Shown: positions 18,596 through 26,835, counted from the first letter of the stretch. The stretch: DNA of 64,000 bases from Acidobacteriota bacterium (GCA_030949985.1 JAUZRX010000015.1:150289-214288); one strand, 5' to 3'. The notes: a model not told the origin generated them from the letters alone. A program made the numbers and translations.

Positions 18596-19571
18596 AGCAG
18601 GCGACGAGCACGACGAGAACGGTCACCGCCAGGGCCCAGCGCCAGGCGCCGAGGGGCCGGCCGTCGTCGGGCACCGGTGGGTGACGACGGCCGAAGAGCA
18701 GCACGACGAAGGCCCACACGGTCCACGCGGAGAACTGCTGGCGCAGCAGGCCGATCGTCAGCACCAGGGAAAGCAGCGCCAGGCCCGAGGCGAGAGAGAG
18801 CTTGCGATGCCAGCGGGGAAAGAGGGCGTAGAAGATGTGCCCCCCGTCGAACTGGCCGGCCGGGATGAGGTTCATCGCCGTGGCCAGCATGGCGAACCAT
18901 CCGGCCACGAAAAGCGGGGAGATGAGAAGATCGGCGTCGGGGCCGACCTCCGGTCGCAGGGTGCGCGTGAGCAGGGTCGTCAGCAGGGAATCGCCGAAGT
19001 AGATCGACTCGGTGCCGGGGGGCAGGGGCGTGTGGGCAACCGCCTCGAGATCGAGCACACCCAGGGCGAGAATGGGCAGCATCACCGCGAAACCGGCCAG
19101 CGGACCGGCGATGCCGATGTCGAACAGGGCACGTCGATGAGGGAAGGGAGACCGGATGCGAATCACGGCCCCGAAGGTGCCGATCGGAGGCGGGCCGGGA
19201 AGGAAGTAGGGCAGGGTGCAATCCACACCGTGGAAGCGGCAGGCCAGGTAGTGCCCCATCTCGTGGGCCAGGAAGAAAGCCAGGATCGCCATGGCGTAGG
19301 GCCAGGCCCGGCTCATGGTGGTGCCGATCCGGGTCAGGAAGCCGGTCAGTCCCACCTCGCGGAGCACGCCGACGAGGGTGCCGGGGTCGGCGAGAAGGCG
19401 ATCGATGGCTTGAGCGGAAGAGGGGGCGAGAAAGATTCCGGCGATCAGAGTCGTGAAGACCGTGGCCGCCGCCAAGACCCATGGCAGCACCGGGGGACGC
19501 CGGCGGCGCCCGGGTGGCAGCCGGGGATGGAACGCGGGGAAGACCGGTTCGGGTCGGAGGGGCGCACTCAC
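18561..19571 (-). CDS. site-2 protease family zinc metalloprotease (M50)
   Basis: A 336-residue membrane protein with about six hydrophobic segments. The zinc motif HEMGH is at 103-107 inside a membrane helix, and a NLIPAGQFDGGH motif in place of the usual NPDG supplies the third ligand region. The arrangement resembles the EGY1/plant-type and bacterial uncharacterised M50 group. It presumably cleaves membrane-bound proteins; its target is unknown. A GTG start at 19571 overlaps the HU stop (GTGA). The 3' end overlaps the comEC frame on the other strand. Confidence 0.88.
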   Translation of the reverse strand: MSAPLRPEPVFPAFHPRLPPGRRRRPPVLPWVLAAATVFTTLIAGIFLAPSSAQAIDRLLADPGTLVGVLREVGLTGFLTRIGTTMSRAWPYAMAILAFFLAHEMGHYLACRFHGVDCTLPYFLPGPPPIGTFGAVIRIRSPFPHRRALFDIGIAGPLAGFAVMLPILALGVLDLEAVAHTPLPPGTESIYFGDSLLTTLLTRTLRPEVGPDADLLISPLFVAGWFAMLATAMNLIPAGQFDGGHIFYALFPRWHRKLSLASGLALLSLVLTIGLLRQQFSAWTVWAFVVLLFGRRHPPVPDDGRPLGAWRWALAVTVLVVLVACFIPHPIGTTTG

Positions 19572-19840
19572 AGGTTGAGGTTGCGCAGGTCCTTGCCGGG
19601 TTTGAAGCGAACCGTTCGTCCGGGGGGAATCTTCACTTCGAGTCCCGTGCGAGGATTCCGGCCGAAGCCGCGCTTCCGGGGCTTGACCTGGAAGACGCCG
19701 AAACCGCGGAATTCGATCCTCTCGCCGGCGACCATGGCTTCCCGCAGGGCGTCAAAGAGAGCGTCGACGGCCTTGATGGCCTGGGATTTCCTGAGTTCAG
19801 CCACTTCCGCAACGCGATTGACGAGATCTGCCTTGACCAT
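19568..19840 (-). CDS. HU/IHF-family DNA-binding protein
   Basis: A 90-residue histone-like protein. The HU signature is clear: MVKADLVNRVAE at the start, FRGFGVFQVKPRKRGFGRNP in the beta arm, and VRFKPGKDLR at the end. The Arg/Lys-rich arm with GRNP is typical of HU and IHF subunits. It is followed on the same transcript by the M50 protease, with a four-base overlap. A second family member is at 30495-30833; the two could be partners or have separate roles. Confidence 0.94.
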   Translation of the reverse strand: MVKADLVNRVAEVAELRKSQAIKAVDALFDALREAMVAGERIEFRGFGVFQVKPRKRGFGRNPRTGLEVKIPPGRTVRFKPGKDLRNLNL

Positions 19841-19915
19841 CCGACGGCTCCTCGGCCCGGGAATGCTTCCACCGGGCAAAAGGCAGGGCGCTGTGCGACC
19901 ACTGCCGCGCCGCAG

Positions 19916-19921
19916 TCTATA
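19916..19921 (-). promoter_or_regulatory. weak -10 box for the HU gene
   Basis: TATAGA on the minus strand, 76 bases before the HU ATG. No convincing -35 box is seen. The 185 bases between the HU and der starts must hold divergent promoters, which is the main reason for listing it. Confidence 0.25.
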
Positions 19922-19971
19922 CGAGAACCCACCCGCCTGCATGGGGGACTTCCACGGGCGCCGGAGCCATC

Positions 19972-19990
19972 CGGGGGTAGAATGCCCCCG
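19972..19990 (+). promoter_or_regulatory. candidate der -10 box inside a GC hairpin
   Basis: TAGAAT (19978-19983) forms most of the seven-base loop of a CGGGGG/CCCCCG inverted repeat, 36 bases before the der ATG. The same hexamer precedes the tRNA at 109. No good -35 box is visible. Confidence 0.3.
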
Positions 19991-20025
19991 CGCCGCCGCA
20001 TCGCGGGGCCCCGGGGACCTGGAGC

Positions 20026-21402
20026 ATGGCCAAAAGGAAGACGCTGCCGCGGGTGGCCCTGGTGGGGCGACCCAACGTGGGAAAATCGAGCCTCTTCAAC
20101 CGTCTGCTGGGCCGACGGGAGGCCATCGTCCACGACCGCCCCGGGGTGACCCGCGACCGCATCGAGCGGAGAGTCCGGATCGAGGGGCGGGAGGCGATCC
20201 TGCTGGACACGGGCGGGCTGGTGCCCAGTGCCGACGAGGACTTGCTCCAGGTGGTCACGCGCCAGGCCCTTTTCGCCGCCCGGGAAGCTACGGTACTGGT
20301 CTTCGTCATCGACGGCAGGTCCGGGGTGACCCCGCTGGACGAGTCCGTCGCCGCCCTGTTGCGGGAGGCGGATGTTCCGGTGGTCGTGGCGGTGAACAAA
20401 ATCGACGTGCCGGCGCTGGTGGATCACTCCAACGAGGCCTGGCGCCTGGGGCTTGGCGAGCCGATCCCGGTTTCCGCCGAACACAACCTGGGCTTCGACG
20501 AGTTCCTCTCACGGGTGGCGGCCCATCTGCCGGAAACCGAGGAGGAAACCGAACCGGACGATCCCCACCGCCTGCCGGACCCGGAAGACGAGTTGCTGCT
20601 GGCGGTGGTGGGGCGACCCAACGTGGGCAAATCATCGCTGGTCAATCGTCTGGCGGGAGAGGAACGGGTTACCGTCAGTCCCCTGCCCGGTACGACCCGG
20701 GACGCGGTGGACGTGGCGCTGATCCGGGATGGACGGCGTTTTCGACTGGTGGATACGGCCGGGCTGCGCAAGCGCAGCCGGGTCGCCGAGCGCGACGAGG
20801 CCATCGGCATCCTCTTCACCCGTCGACGACTCGAACGCAGCCATCTGGCGGTGCTGGTGCTCGACGCGGTGATGGGACCCACGTCCCAGGACGTGGCGAT
20901 CGCCGGTGAAATCGCCAAGGCCCGCCGGCCCCTGATCCTGGTGCTCAACAAGTGGGATCGGATCGAAGATCCCGAAGCGGCGGTCGAGCGGATCGACGAT
21001 GCTCTCGAGACCCGGCTGGGGTTCGTGCGCTACGCTCCACGCCTGACGGTCTCGGCCCTCACCGGGCAGCGGGTCTTCAAGGTGCTCGACACGGCCCTCG
21101 ACGTGGCCCGCGCCGCCGGGCGCCGACTCAAGACCTCGGAGCTCAACCGCTTTCTCGACCGGGTGGTCCGGCGCCACACGGCCGAGGGGGGCAGCGCCCC
21201 CAAGATGCTCTACATCACCCAGACGGGGGTCCTGCCCCCCCGCTTCATCATTTTTCACCGGGAGCGGGCCCAGATGACGCCCCAACTCCGCCGTTTTCTG
21301 GAAAACCGGCTCCGGGAGGCGTTCGATCTGGGACCCACGCCTGTCGTGATCGACTTCAAGCCGGCTCCCCGGCGGCGCTCCGCGGATGGGCGCGGCGAGT
21401 GA
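20026..21402 (+). CDS. der: ribosome biogenesis GTPase Der
   Basis: A 458-residue double GTPase (EngA) needed for 50S subunit assembly. Two G domains are visible. The first has P-loop GRPNVGKS at residues 14-21 and DTGG; the second has an identical P-loop near 197-204 and DTAG. NKID and NKWD motifs follow each. A C-terminal KH-like domain covers about 365-458. Length is typical. A GGAG ribosome site precedes the ATG. Confidence 0.97.
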   Translation: MAKRKTLPRVALVGRPNVGKSSLFNRLLGRREAIVHDRPGVTRDRIERRVRIEGREAILLDTGGLVPSADEDLLQVVTRQALFAAREATVLVFVIDGRSGVTPLDESVAALLREADVPVVVAVNKIDVPALVDHSNEAWRLGLGEPIPVSAEHNLGFDEFLSRVAAHLPETEEETEPDDPHRLPDPEDELLLAVVGRPNVGKSSLVNRLAGEERVTVSPLPGTTRDAVDVALIRDGRRFRLVDTAGLRKRSRVAERDEAIGILFTRRRLERSHLAVLVLDAVMGPTSQDVAIAGEIAKARRPLILVLNKWDRIEDPEAAVERIDDALETRLGFVRYAPRLTVSALTGQRVFKVLDTALDVARAAGRRLKTSELNRFLDRVVRRHTAEGGSAPKMLYITQTGVLPPRFIIFHRERAQMTPQLRRFLENRLREAFDLGPTPVVIDFKPAPRRRSADGRGE

Positions 21403-21428
21403 CGAAACGCTGGGGGCAGGAAAGTCTT

Positions 21429-21458
21429 TTGACATGCGGCTTGCCCACGCCCTATCTT
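21429..21458 (+). promoter_or_regulatory. mglA-like gene promoter
   Basis: TTGACA (21429-21434), an 18-base spacer and TATCTT (21453-21458). Transcription would start near 21465, about 68 bases before the GTPase ATG. One of the best sigma-70-like matches in the window; it separates the gene from der. Confidence 0.65.
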
Positions 21459-21532
21459 TCCCGGGAATACGCACCGGAGGGGTGCGTCCGGCTGGCGGCC
21501 TGACGAGCGGCGGGTCGCCGGGGAGAAACTTC

Positions 21533-22894
21533 ATGGTCGTCTTCAATTACTCGACGCGAGAATTGACCACCAAGATCGTCTACTACGGCCCGGGACTCTG
21601 CGGCAAGACGACAAACCTCCAGTTCATCTACGACAACATGCCTGCCGGGGTCCGCGGGAAAATGCTCTCCCTGGCGACCAAGTCCGACCGGACTCTCTTC
21701 TTCGATTTCCTGCCGATCGATCTCGGCGAGATCCAGGGGATGAAGACCAAGGTCCAGCTCTACACCGTGCCGGGCCAGGTCTTCTACAACGAGACCCGCC
21801 GCCTGGTGCTCAAAGGCGCCGATGGGGTGGTTTTCGTGGCGGACAGCCAGGAGACCATGCTCGATGCGAACCTGGATTCCTTCCGCAATCTCGAGGAGAA
21901 CTTGAGGGGGCACGGACTGGAGCTTTCCCAGGTTCCTCACGTTTTGCAGTACAACAAGCAGGATTTGCCCAACGCCCTTTCCGTCGAGCAGCTCAACGAG
22001 AAGCTGAACAAGTACAACGTGCCTTTCTACGAAGCCGTGGCGACCACGGGGGTGGGGGTCCAGGAGACCCTGCGGCACATCACGAAGCTGGTGCTGCTGC
22101 ATCTCAACGAGCGCTACTCCGGCCAGCAGGCGGGACTCTCCGCACCACCCTCCATCGAGGCGCCGGCCGCGGCGGCTTCCGCTCCTCCGGTGGCCACCCC
22201 GGTCGCCGGCGATCCTCTGCCGCCCACGGCGACGCCTCAGGCCCCCCCCGCCGCCCCGGTCACGGTTCCTCCCGCGGGGGCCCAGACCCTCGTCGACACT
22301 CCCGCGGCCGAGGTCGCTCCCGCCGCGGAGGCACCGAGTTTCGAGTTCGACGACGCCTTTGCCGGGGCCGCTCCGGCGGCCGCGTCCCCGACGCCGCCTC
22401 CCCCGTCGCAGGACGTCGCTTCGGGCACCGAGCCTGCCCCCACCGCTCAGCCGGCACCCGCCCCCTCGGCCCCCGTGGCGCCGGCCGCGCCTCCGAGTGC
22501 GCCGCCTCCGAGTGCGCCGCCGTTGGGTGACATTTTCGGAGTCGAGCCGCAACTCGCGGTGACTCCCGGGCCCGCCACCGACGACGAGGTTTTCTCCGTG
22601 CCGGCTCCCCCTGCGGCGAGTGCCGGCGGAGCGACGATCAAGATCGACCGGCGGGATCTGAACCTGCCGCCGGCGGATCCGCCCGCGGCTTCGACGGCGG
22701 TGGCCGCCGTGCCCACGGCCACGGCGACCGCCGTGGAGGTGGAGCCCGAAGATCCCCTGTTCCAGGAGCCGGCCCTGGAAGCCACCCGGCTCGTGGTGGG
22801 GCAGCCCCAGGAGATTCTCATTCCGCTCGAGGTGGCCACTTCGGAAGGGGTGCGACGCTATCGCCTGACCTTGACTCTCGACCTGGGTGAGTGA
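21533..22894 (+). CDS. MglA-like small GTPase with long C-terminal extension
   Basis: A 453-residue protein whose first ~197 residues are a Ras-like MglA-family GTPase. G1 is GPGLCGKT (19-26), TVPGQ is at 78-82 and NKQD at 141-144; the TVPGQ form and the FFDFLPIDLG segment are typical of MglA. Known MglA proteins (about 195 residues) end there. Here a 200-residue Ala/Pro-rich, probably disordered linker follows, and then a conserved-looking end of about 48 residues (EDPLFQEPALEATRLVVGQ and a strand-rich last part). MglA sets cell polarity and controls motility or pili. No MglB partner is in the window. A GGGGAGA ribosome site sets the start. Confidence 0.9.
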   Translation: MVVFNYSTRELTTKIVYYGPGLCGKTTNLQFIYDNMPAGVRGKMLSLATKSDRTLFFDFLPIDLGEIQGMKTKVQLYTVPGQVFYNETRRLVLKGADGVVFVADSQETMLDANLDSFRNLEENLRGHGLELSQVPHVLQYNKQDLPNALSVEQLNEKLNKYNVPFYEAVATTGVGVQETLRHITKLVLLHLNERYSGQQAGLSAPPSIEAPAAAASAPPVATPVAGDPLPPTATPQAPPAAPVTVPPAGAQTLVDTPAAEVAPAAEAPSFEFDDAFAGAAPAAASPTPPPPSQDVASGTEPAPTAQPAPAPSAPVAPAAPPSAPPPSAPPLGDIFGVEPQLAVTPGPATDDEVFSVPAPPAASAGGATIKIDRRDLNLPPADPPAASTAVAAVPTATATAVEVEPEDPLFQEPALEATRLVVGQPQEILIPLEVATSEGVRRYRLTLTLDLGE

Positions 22895-22915
22895 GCTGGA
22901 ACGGGAGACCTCAAG

Positions 22916-23494
22916 GTGAGTACGACAGCGGTCAAGACCCGGAGATTTCTCGCAGTGCCGAAGGGCAGCTATCCCGAGCCCTTGAGGGTGCAGGTGCAGG
23001 CCTGCGACCCCTCGCCGCTTTCCGCACCTCCCGCGGAGGAGGCCCTGTCGCCGCCGGCCGACGAGCCGGCGCTGCCTGTCGCCTCGCCGCCGGTGTCTCC
23101 GGAGGCGGCGCCACCGGCGGAGATCGCCGTTCCGGAGGCCGGGCCGGCCCTGCCCGAAGCGCCGCCGGTTCTGGCTCCCGACCCGCCCCCCGCCGCCGAC
23201 CCCGCACCGCAGATGGCGGCCGAAGAGGTTCGCCCGGGGGCGGCCCGGGGGCGTATTCTCGTCGGTGGTATGGCGGGGGCCTTGTTCGGCCTTGCGGCAG
23301 GTGGAATGCTGCTGGCGCTCTCGGGCGGGGCCGATGGACTGGAGGCGTTATCCCAACCGTTGGAACTCTGGAACGCGGTCGAGGATCCCCTGGTCAAGGC
23401 CAGCGCCCTGCTGGTCGCGGTGGGCTTCATCCTGCTGGGTGCGGGGTTGGCCGGCCGTCGGCGCGGCGAGCACGCTGCCCGAGCCGAGCGCTGA
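22916..23494 (+). CDS. unknown protein with Pro/Ala-rich head and two membrane helices
   Basis: A 192-residue protein without recognised domains. Residues 1-30 are ordered-looking, 31-105 are Pro/Ala/Glu-rich, and two hydrophobic segments lie at about 114-135 and 162-180, with a basic tail. The N terminus likely faces the cytoplasm, where the Pro/Ala-rich part resembles the linker of the GTPase 21 bases upstream. A GTG start has a GGGAGA site. Its role is probably tied to the GTPase because the two are on one transcript, but this is inference. Confidence 0.75.
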   Translation: MSTTAVKTRRFLAVPKGSYPEPLRVQVQACDPSPLSAPPAEEALSPPADEPALPVASPPVSPEAAPPAEIAVPEAGPALPEAPPVLAPDPPPAADPAPQMAAEEVRPGAARGRILVGGMAGALFGLAAGGMLLALSGGADGLEALSQPLELWNAVEDPLVKASALLVAVGFILLGAGLAGRRRGEHAARAER

Positions 23495-24441
23495 TCGCCG
23501 TCCTGCTGGCTCTTGTCGTCCCGGCTCCCGCGGTCCATGCCGCCCGCCCCAGGGTCGAGCATGCCCGCGTTAGGGACGGCATCGATCTCAACAGCCGCAT
23601 GTCCCGGGGCGAGACCATCGTCCTGGCCCGTGTCCTCAAGGTGCCGGGCAAGGCCTGGCTCGAAGTCATCGAACGTCTGCGTGGTCCCGAGGACCTGCCG
23701 GCCGAGTTGCGCGTCGCTTTCCGGGGAGCCAACCGCATGCGCGAGCCGGGCACCCCGGCATTCGAAGTCCACGAGGGAGAGCAGGCCTTTTTCATCCTCG
23801 AGCCATGGCTCGACTCCCACGGGGAGCGCCCGGCGCTGGATCTCTACCGGCCGGCTTTCGGTTACCGCTCGCGGATACCGCTGCCGGCCGAGGGTCGCCA
23901 GGCCCTGCTGGAAGCGGTGCGGGCGCTGGTGCGGTACCAGGACGACGCCGACCGCGTCGCCGCCGAGGGCCGTCTCGTACATTGGCTCGAGGGCTCCAAC
24001 CCGCTGCTGGTGGACATCGCCCTCGAACAGGCGGCACGTTTCGGACTGGCCGACCACCGCTGGGTCCCCGGGCTCCTGCGGCGCAGCCGCGATGCCGATC
24101 CTCGGCGCCGCGAACTGGCGGCCACGGCCATGGGGTTGAGCCTCCTGCGGGGACGGCTGCATCGGCCGGCTCATCACCGCGGGGCCGGCGGGGACAGTGC
24201 CCTGGCCGCCCAGTGCCATCAAGCCCTGGTGCGGCTGGCGCGAAGCGATCCCCGGCCCGAGGTGCGTCGCACGGCGGTGCGTCAGCTGGTGGACAGCGTG
24301 TTCGATGTGGATGCGGTGCTCGCCGCGATCGCCCGTGAAGATGAGGACCAGGCGGTGCGTCTCGAGGCTGCGACCGCGATTCACCGCAGGCGTTCGAAAG
24401 GTGGGGGAGAAAACCACCGGGGTTCGCCGTTCGGGGGCTGA
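23491..24441 (+). CDS. secreted HEAT-like repeat protein (possible CTG start)
   Basis: The frame encodes a hydrophobic signal-like segment (LIAVLLALVVPAPAVHA) followed by a soluble region of about 300 residues. The second half has repeated helical pairs with Arg/Ala/Leu patterns such as DPRRRELAATAMG and DPRPEVRRTAVRQLV, typical of HEAT repeats. No ATG, GTG or TTG lies at a suitable place in frame. The best start is the CTG at 23491, which overlaps the upstream TGA (CTGA). That start would drop the arginines before the hydrophobic stretch, so the N terminus remains uncertain. Confidence 0.65.
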   Translation: MIAVLLALVVPAPAVHAARPRVEHARVRDGIDLNSRMSRGETIVLARVLKVPGKAWLEVIERLRGPEDLPAELRVAFRGANRMREPGTPAFEVHEGEQAFFILEPWLDSHGERPALDLYRPAFGYRSRIPLPAEGRQALLEAVRALVRYQDDADRVAAEGRLVHWLEGSNPLLVDIALEQAARFGLADHRWVPGLLRRSRDADPRRRELAATAMGLSLLRGRLHRPAHHRGAGGDSALAAQCHQALVRLARSDPRPEVRRTAVRQLVDSVFDVDAVLAAIAREDEDQAVRLEAATAIHRRRSKGGGENHRGSPFGG

Positions 24442-24443
24442 TG

Positions 24444-24473
24444 TTGACCCCGGCCGGGGCCGCTCCATATATT
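24444..24473 (+). promoter_or_regulatory. promoter of cNMP/FHA gene
   Basis: TTGACC (24444-24449), an 18-base spacer and TATATT (24468-24473). It lies three bases after the stop of the HEAT-like gene. The leader would be about 60 bases. Confidence 0.6.
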
Positions 24474-24538
24474 CGCAGGGAAACTCGGCTCCGCGCCTGT
24501 TGCACCGCGGCGGGGTGTGGGCCGCATTGCGAGAGCGC

Positions 24539-25270
24539 ATGGCATCCGACGTCTTCAGATCCCTGACGGTGTCCTACAAGGCCGGTGAGCGTATCGTCGC
24601 CGCCGGCGAGAGAGGGGGCTGCCTGTTCGTCGTCAACGCGGGCAGCGTGCGGTTGCGCGAGCCCGGGGCGGGGGAGGGCCACCCTTCGAGACTGCTCGGG
24701 AAGGGGGATTTCTTCGGGGAGTCGGCGCTCCTCGAAGGGCAGCCCTACGGGGTGAACGCCGAGGCGGAGACCGACTGCGAGGTCGTCGAACTCGGACCGT
24801 CGGTCTTTCAGCGCCTGCTCGAGGCCAACCCGGAATTCGCGGTGAGGATGATGCGCAAGATGGCAGCCGCCCGGCGCGAGTTCGGCAGGCCGGCGCCCGA
24901 CGCTCCCGCGGCGAAGGAAGCCGGAACCGTGGCGCCGGCTTCCTCGGCGACCGGTCGGCTGGTGCTCGATGGCGGAGGCGCGATCTTCCCCCTGCAGGGC
25001 GAGCAGGTTCTCGTCGGTCGCTACGATCCGGTGACCGAGATCCAGCCGGAAATCGACCTGACGGGAGTCGATACCCATCGCTCGGTTTCCCGGCGCCATT
25101 CGCGGCTGACCCGTTCGTCCGAGGGCTGGATGGTGGCCGAGGAGGTGGGTGCGCTCAACGGAACTTTCGTCAACGGCGTGCGGCTGGCTCCCGGGCAACA
25201 GGTTCTGCTCCGCGATGGGGACGTGGTTTCCTTCGGCATGGTCCGGGTCGTCTATCGCGAAGCGGAGTAG
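24539..25270 (+). CDS. cyclic-nucleotide-binding-like and FHA domain protein
   Basis: A 243-residue protein joining two regulatory domains. Residues about 8-110 are a CRP-type cNMP-binding fold (YKAGERIVAAGERGG, then GDFFGESALLEG as the phosphate-binding-cassette region). Residues about 140-243 are an FHA phosphothreonine-binding domain (SVSRRHSRL, NGTFVNG). There is no DNA-binding domain, so it is not a CRP-like transcription factor. It likely reads a ligand and binds a phosphoprotein. The ATG at 24539 is preferred; a GTG at 24515 is possible. Confidence 0.88.
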   Translation: MASDVFRSLTVSYKAGERIVAAGERGGCLFVVNAGSVRLREPGAGEGHPSRLLGKGDFFGESALLEGQPYGVNAEAETDCEVVELGPSVFQRLLEANPEFAVRMMRKMAAARREFGRPAPDAPAAKEAGTVAPASSATGRLVLDGGGAIFPLQGEQVLVGRYDPVTEIQPEIDLTGVDTHRSVSRRHSRLTRSSEGWMVAEEVGALNGTFVNGVRLAPGQQVLLRDGDVVSFGMVRVVYREAE

Positions 25271-25282
25271 ACTCACGGGGAG

Positions 25283-25873
25283 ATGTTCCCTCCCGCCGAC
25301 CGTCATCCGTGCTACCGCCTCCTGGCCTTCCTGGTCGCCGGGCTGCTGTCCGGGACGCCGTCCCGGGGCGCTCCCGCAGCGCCGAAGGGAACTCCCGTCG
25401 ACATCGTGGTGGAATCCCGCCGGGCTGTCGCCGACCGGGACAGGGACGCCTTCGAAGACGCCCTGCTGCTCGCCCTGGTCACCAGCTCGTGCCCGGTGCG
25501 CCCGGCCGAGCCGGGCGAGAAGCCCGCCTTGAAGGCCGTCGTGCAACTGGAAAAGTGGCGGGAGGGCCAGGTACCGGGGGGCGTGAACGTCTACGACTAC
25601 GAGACGGGAACGACGCGCCGCGGCGTGCGGCGCGAAGTGGAAGTGCGCTACGCGGTGCGCATCACGGCCACCGCCGACGGGCGCCTGTTGCGCAAGGCGG
25701 AGAGCCGCTTCGTCGAGGTCGCCTCCACCCGCAAGAACCCTCTGTGGGATCCCTACGTGCAGTCCGTGGAACGCGCGCGGCGCAAGGCTTCGCGGGAGAT
25801 CCTGCGCTGGATCTGCCGGGCCCAGCGGAAGCTGGCCAGGTTGGAGGCAAAGAAGAAGCGAACGTCCCGTTGA
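25283..25873 (+). CDS. exported protein of unknown function
   Basis: A 196-residue protein with an N-terminal signal-like stretch (LLAFLVAGLL near residues 13-22, then GTPSRGAPA as a possible cleavage region). The mature part is about 165 residues, starts with KGTPVDIVVESRR, has predicted strands in the middle and ends in a basic helix (RAQRKLARLEAKKKR). No family is recognised. It follows the cNMP/FHA gene by 12 bases and its TGA lies in the scpA -35 box. Confidence 0.7.
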   Translation: MFPPADRHPCYRLLAFLVAGLLSGTPSRGAPAAPKGTPVDIVVESRRAVADRDRDAFEDALLLALVTSSCPVRPAEPGEKPALKAVVQLEKWREGQVPGGVNVYDYETGTTRRGVRREVEVRYAVRITATADGRLLRKAESRFVEVASTRKNPLWDPYVQSVERARRKASREILRWICRAQRKLARLEAKKKRTSR

Positions 25874-25899
25874 CCCTTACGCCGGGCGGGTGTTACGCT
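25870..25899 (+). promoter_or_regulatory. scpA-scpB-rluB promoter overlapping the previous stop
   Basis: TTGACC (25870-25875), an 18-base spacer and TACGCT (25894-25899). The TGA of the exported-protein gene is bases 2-4 of the -35 box. The leader to scpA would be about 117 bases. Confidence 0.55.
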
Positions 25900-26022
25900 G
25901 CTGCCGGGTCGGAGGAAGGTCCCCGGGGGGCGGGCCGGAACGTGCTCCCCGCGCGTGCCGCGCCATCGGCCTCCAGCGAATATTCAGGGCTTGAACGGGT
26001 CCAGGACCGGGTGGCGCGAGAG

Positions 26023-26835
26023 ATGTCCGAGAACACTTCCAATCCACGGCCCGAGATCTTCGCTTCCCCCGTCGACGCTCCGCCACCGACGGGGCTCGAG
26101 GTCAGCCTGCCCCAGTTCGAGGGGCCTCTCGACCTGCTCCTTCATCTGGTGCGCAGCCAGGGCATCGACATCCTGGACATCCCCATCACGGAGATCGCCA
26201 GCCAGTACAACGCCTACCTCGATCAGATGCGTGAGCTGGACCTGGAGGTGGCCTCCGAGTACCTGGTGATGGCGGCCACCCTGGCTCACATCAAGTCGAG
26301 AATGCTGTTGCCGCCCGATCCTGCCGAGGAGGGCGCGGAGGATCCGCGCCTGGAACTGGCGATGCAGCTGCTGGAGTACGAGAAATACCAGAAGGCCGCC
26401 GAGGCCCTGGGGGTGCTCGAGACCAGCCGCGAGCTGATGTTCGTGCGGAACGCGCCCCCGCCGGAGGAACTGGCGGGGGTGATGACCCTCGAAGTCGACC
26501 TCGACCAGCTGGTGGGAGCCTTCGAAAAGGTGCTCGCGCGACTGGAGAGCGAGGATCTCAACCAGGTCATCCGGCGCGAGAACTTCAAGATCCACGACAT
26601 GATGGCGCGCATCCTGGCGAGCCTCGAACAGGACGGGCGAGCCAGCTTCCGGGACCTGGTCGAAGCCTGTCGAACCCGGCTCGAGAGGATCGTGCTCTTC
26701 CTCGGCTTGCTCGAGCTGGTGCGGCTGGGTAACGTGACCGCGCAGCAGGCCGGATGGCGGACCGAGATTCTCATCCGCCGGCGTCACGACCGGCCGGCGG
26801 AGGCTCCCGGGGCTGCGGTGGACGGCGATGAGTGA
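26023..26835 (+). CDS. scpA: segregation and condensation protein A
   Basis: A 270-residue kleisin subunit of the SMC-ScpAB complex that compacts and segregates the chromosome. The N-terminal signature FEGPLDLLLHLV and IDILDIPITEI are very clear, followed by the KSRMLLP segment; the C-terminal winged helix contains RASFRDLVE. SMC itself is not in the window. It overlaps scpB by eight bases. A GTG at 26011 is an alternative start. Confidence 0.95.
   Translation: MSENTSNPRPEIFASPVDAPPPTGLEVSLPQFEGPLDLLLHLVRSQGIDILDIPITEIASQYNAYLDQMRELDLEVASEYLVMAATLAHIKSRMLLPPDPAEEGAEDPRLELAMQLLEYEKYQKAAEALGVLETSRELMFVRNAPPPEELAGVMTLEVDLDQLVGAFEKVLARLESEDLNQVIRRENFKIHDMMARILASLEQDGRASFRDLVEACRTRLERIVLFLGLLELVRLGNVTAQQAGWRTEILIRRRHDRPAEAPGAAVDGDE

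Noticed and set aside
18595..20909. The continued comEC frame as a true C-terminal domain
   Set aside because: The residues follow the antisense of M50 and HU and a shifted frame of der; composition is Gly/Arg/Gln/Glu-rich and unlike a domain. Kept as a finding about the missing stop, not as a product.
22237..22839. Minus-strand open frames opposite the GTPase linker
   Set aside because: They mirror the Ala/Pro-rich codons of the linker and have no domains.
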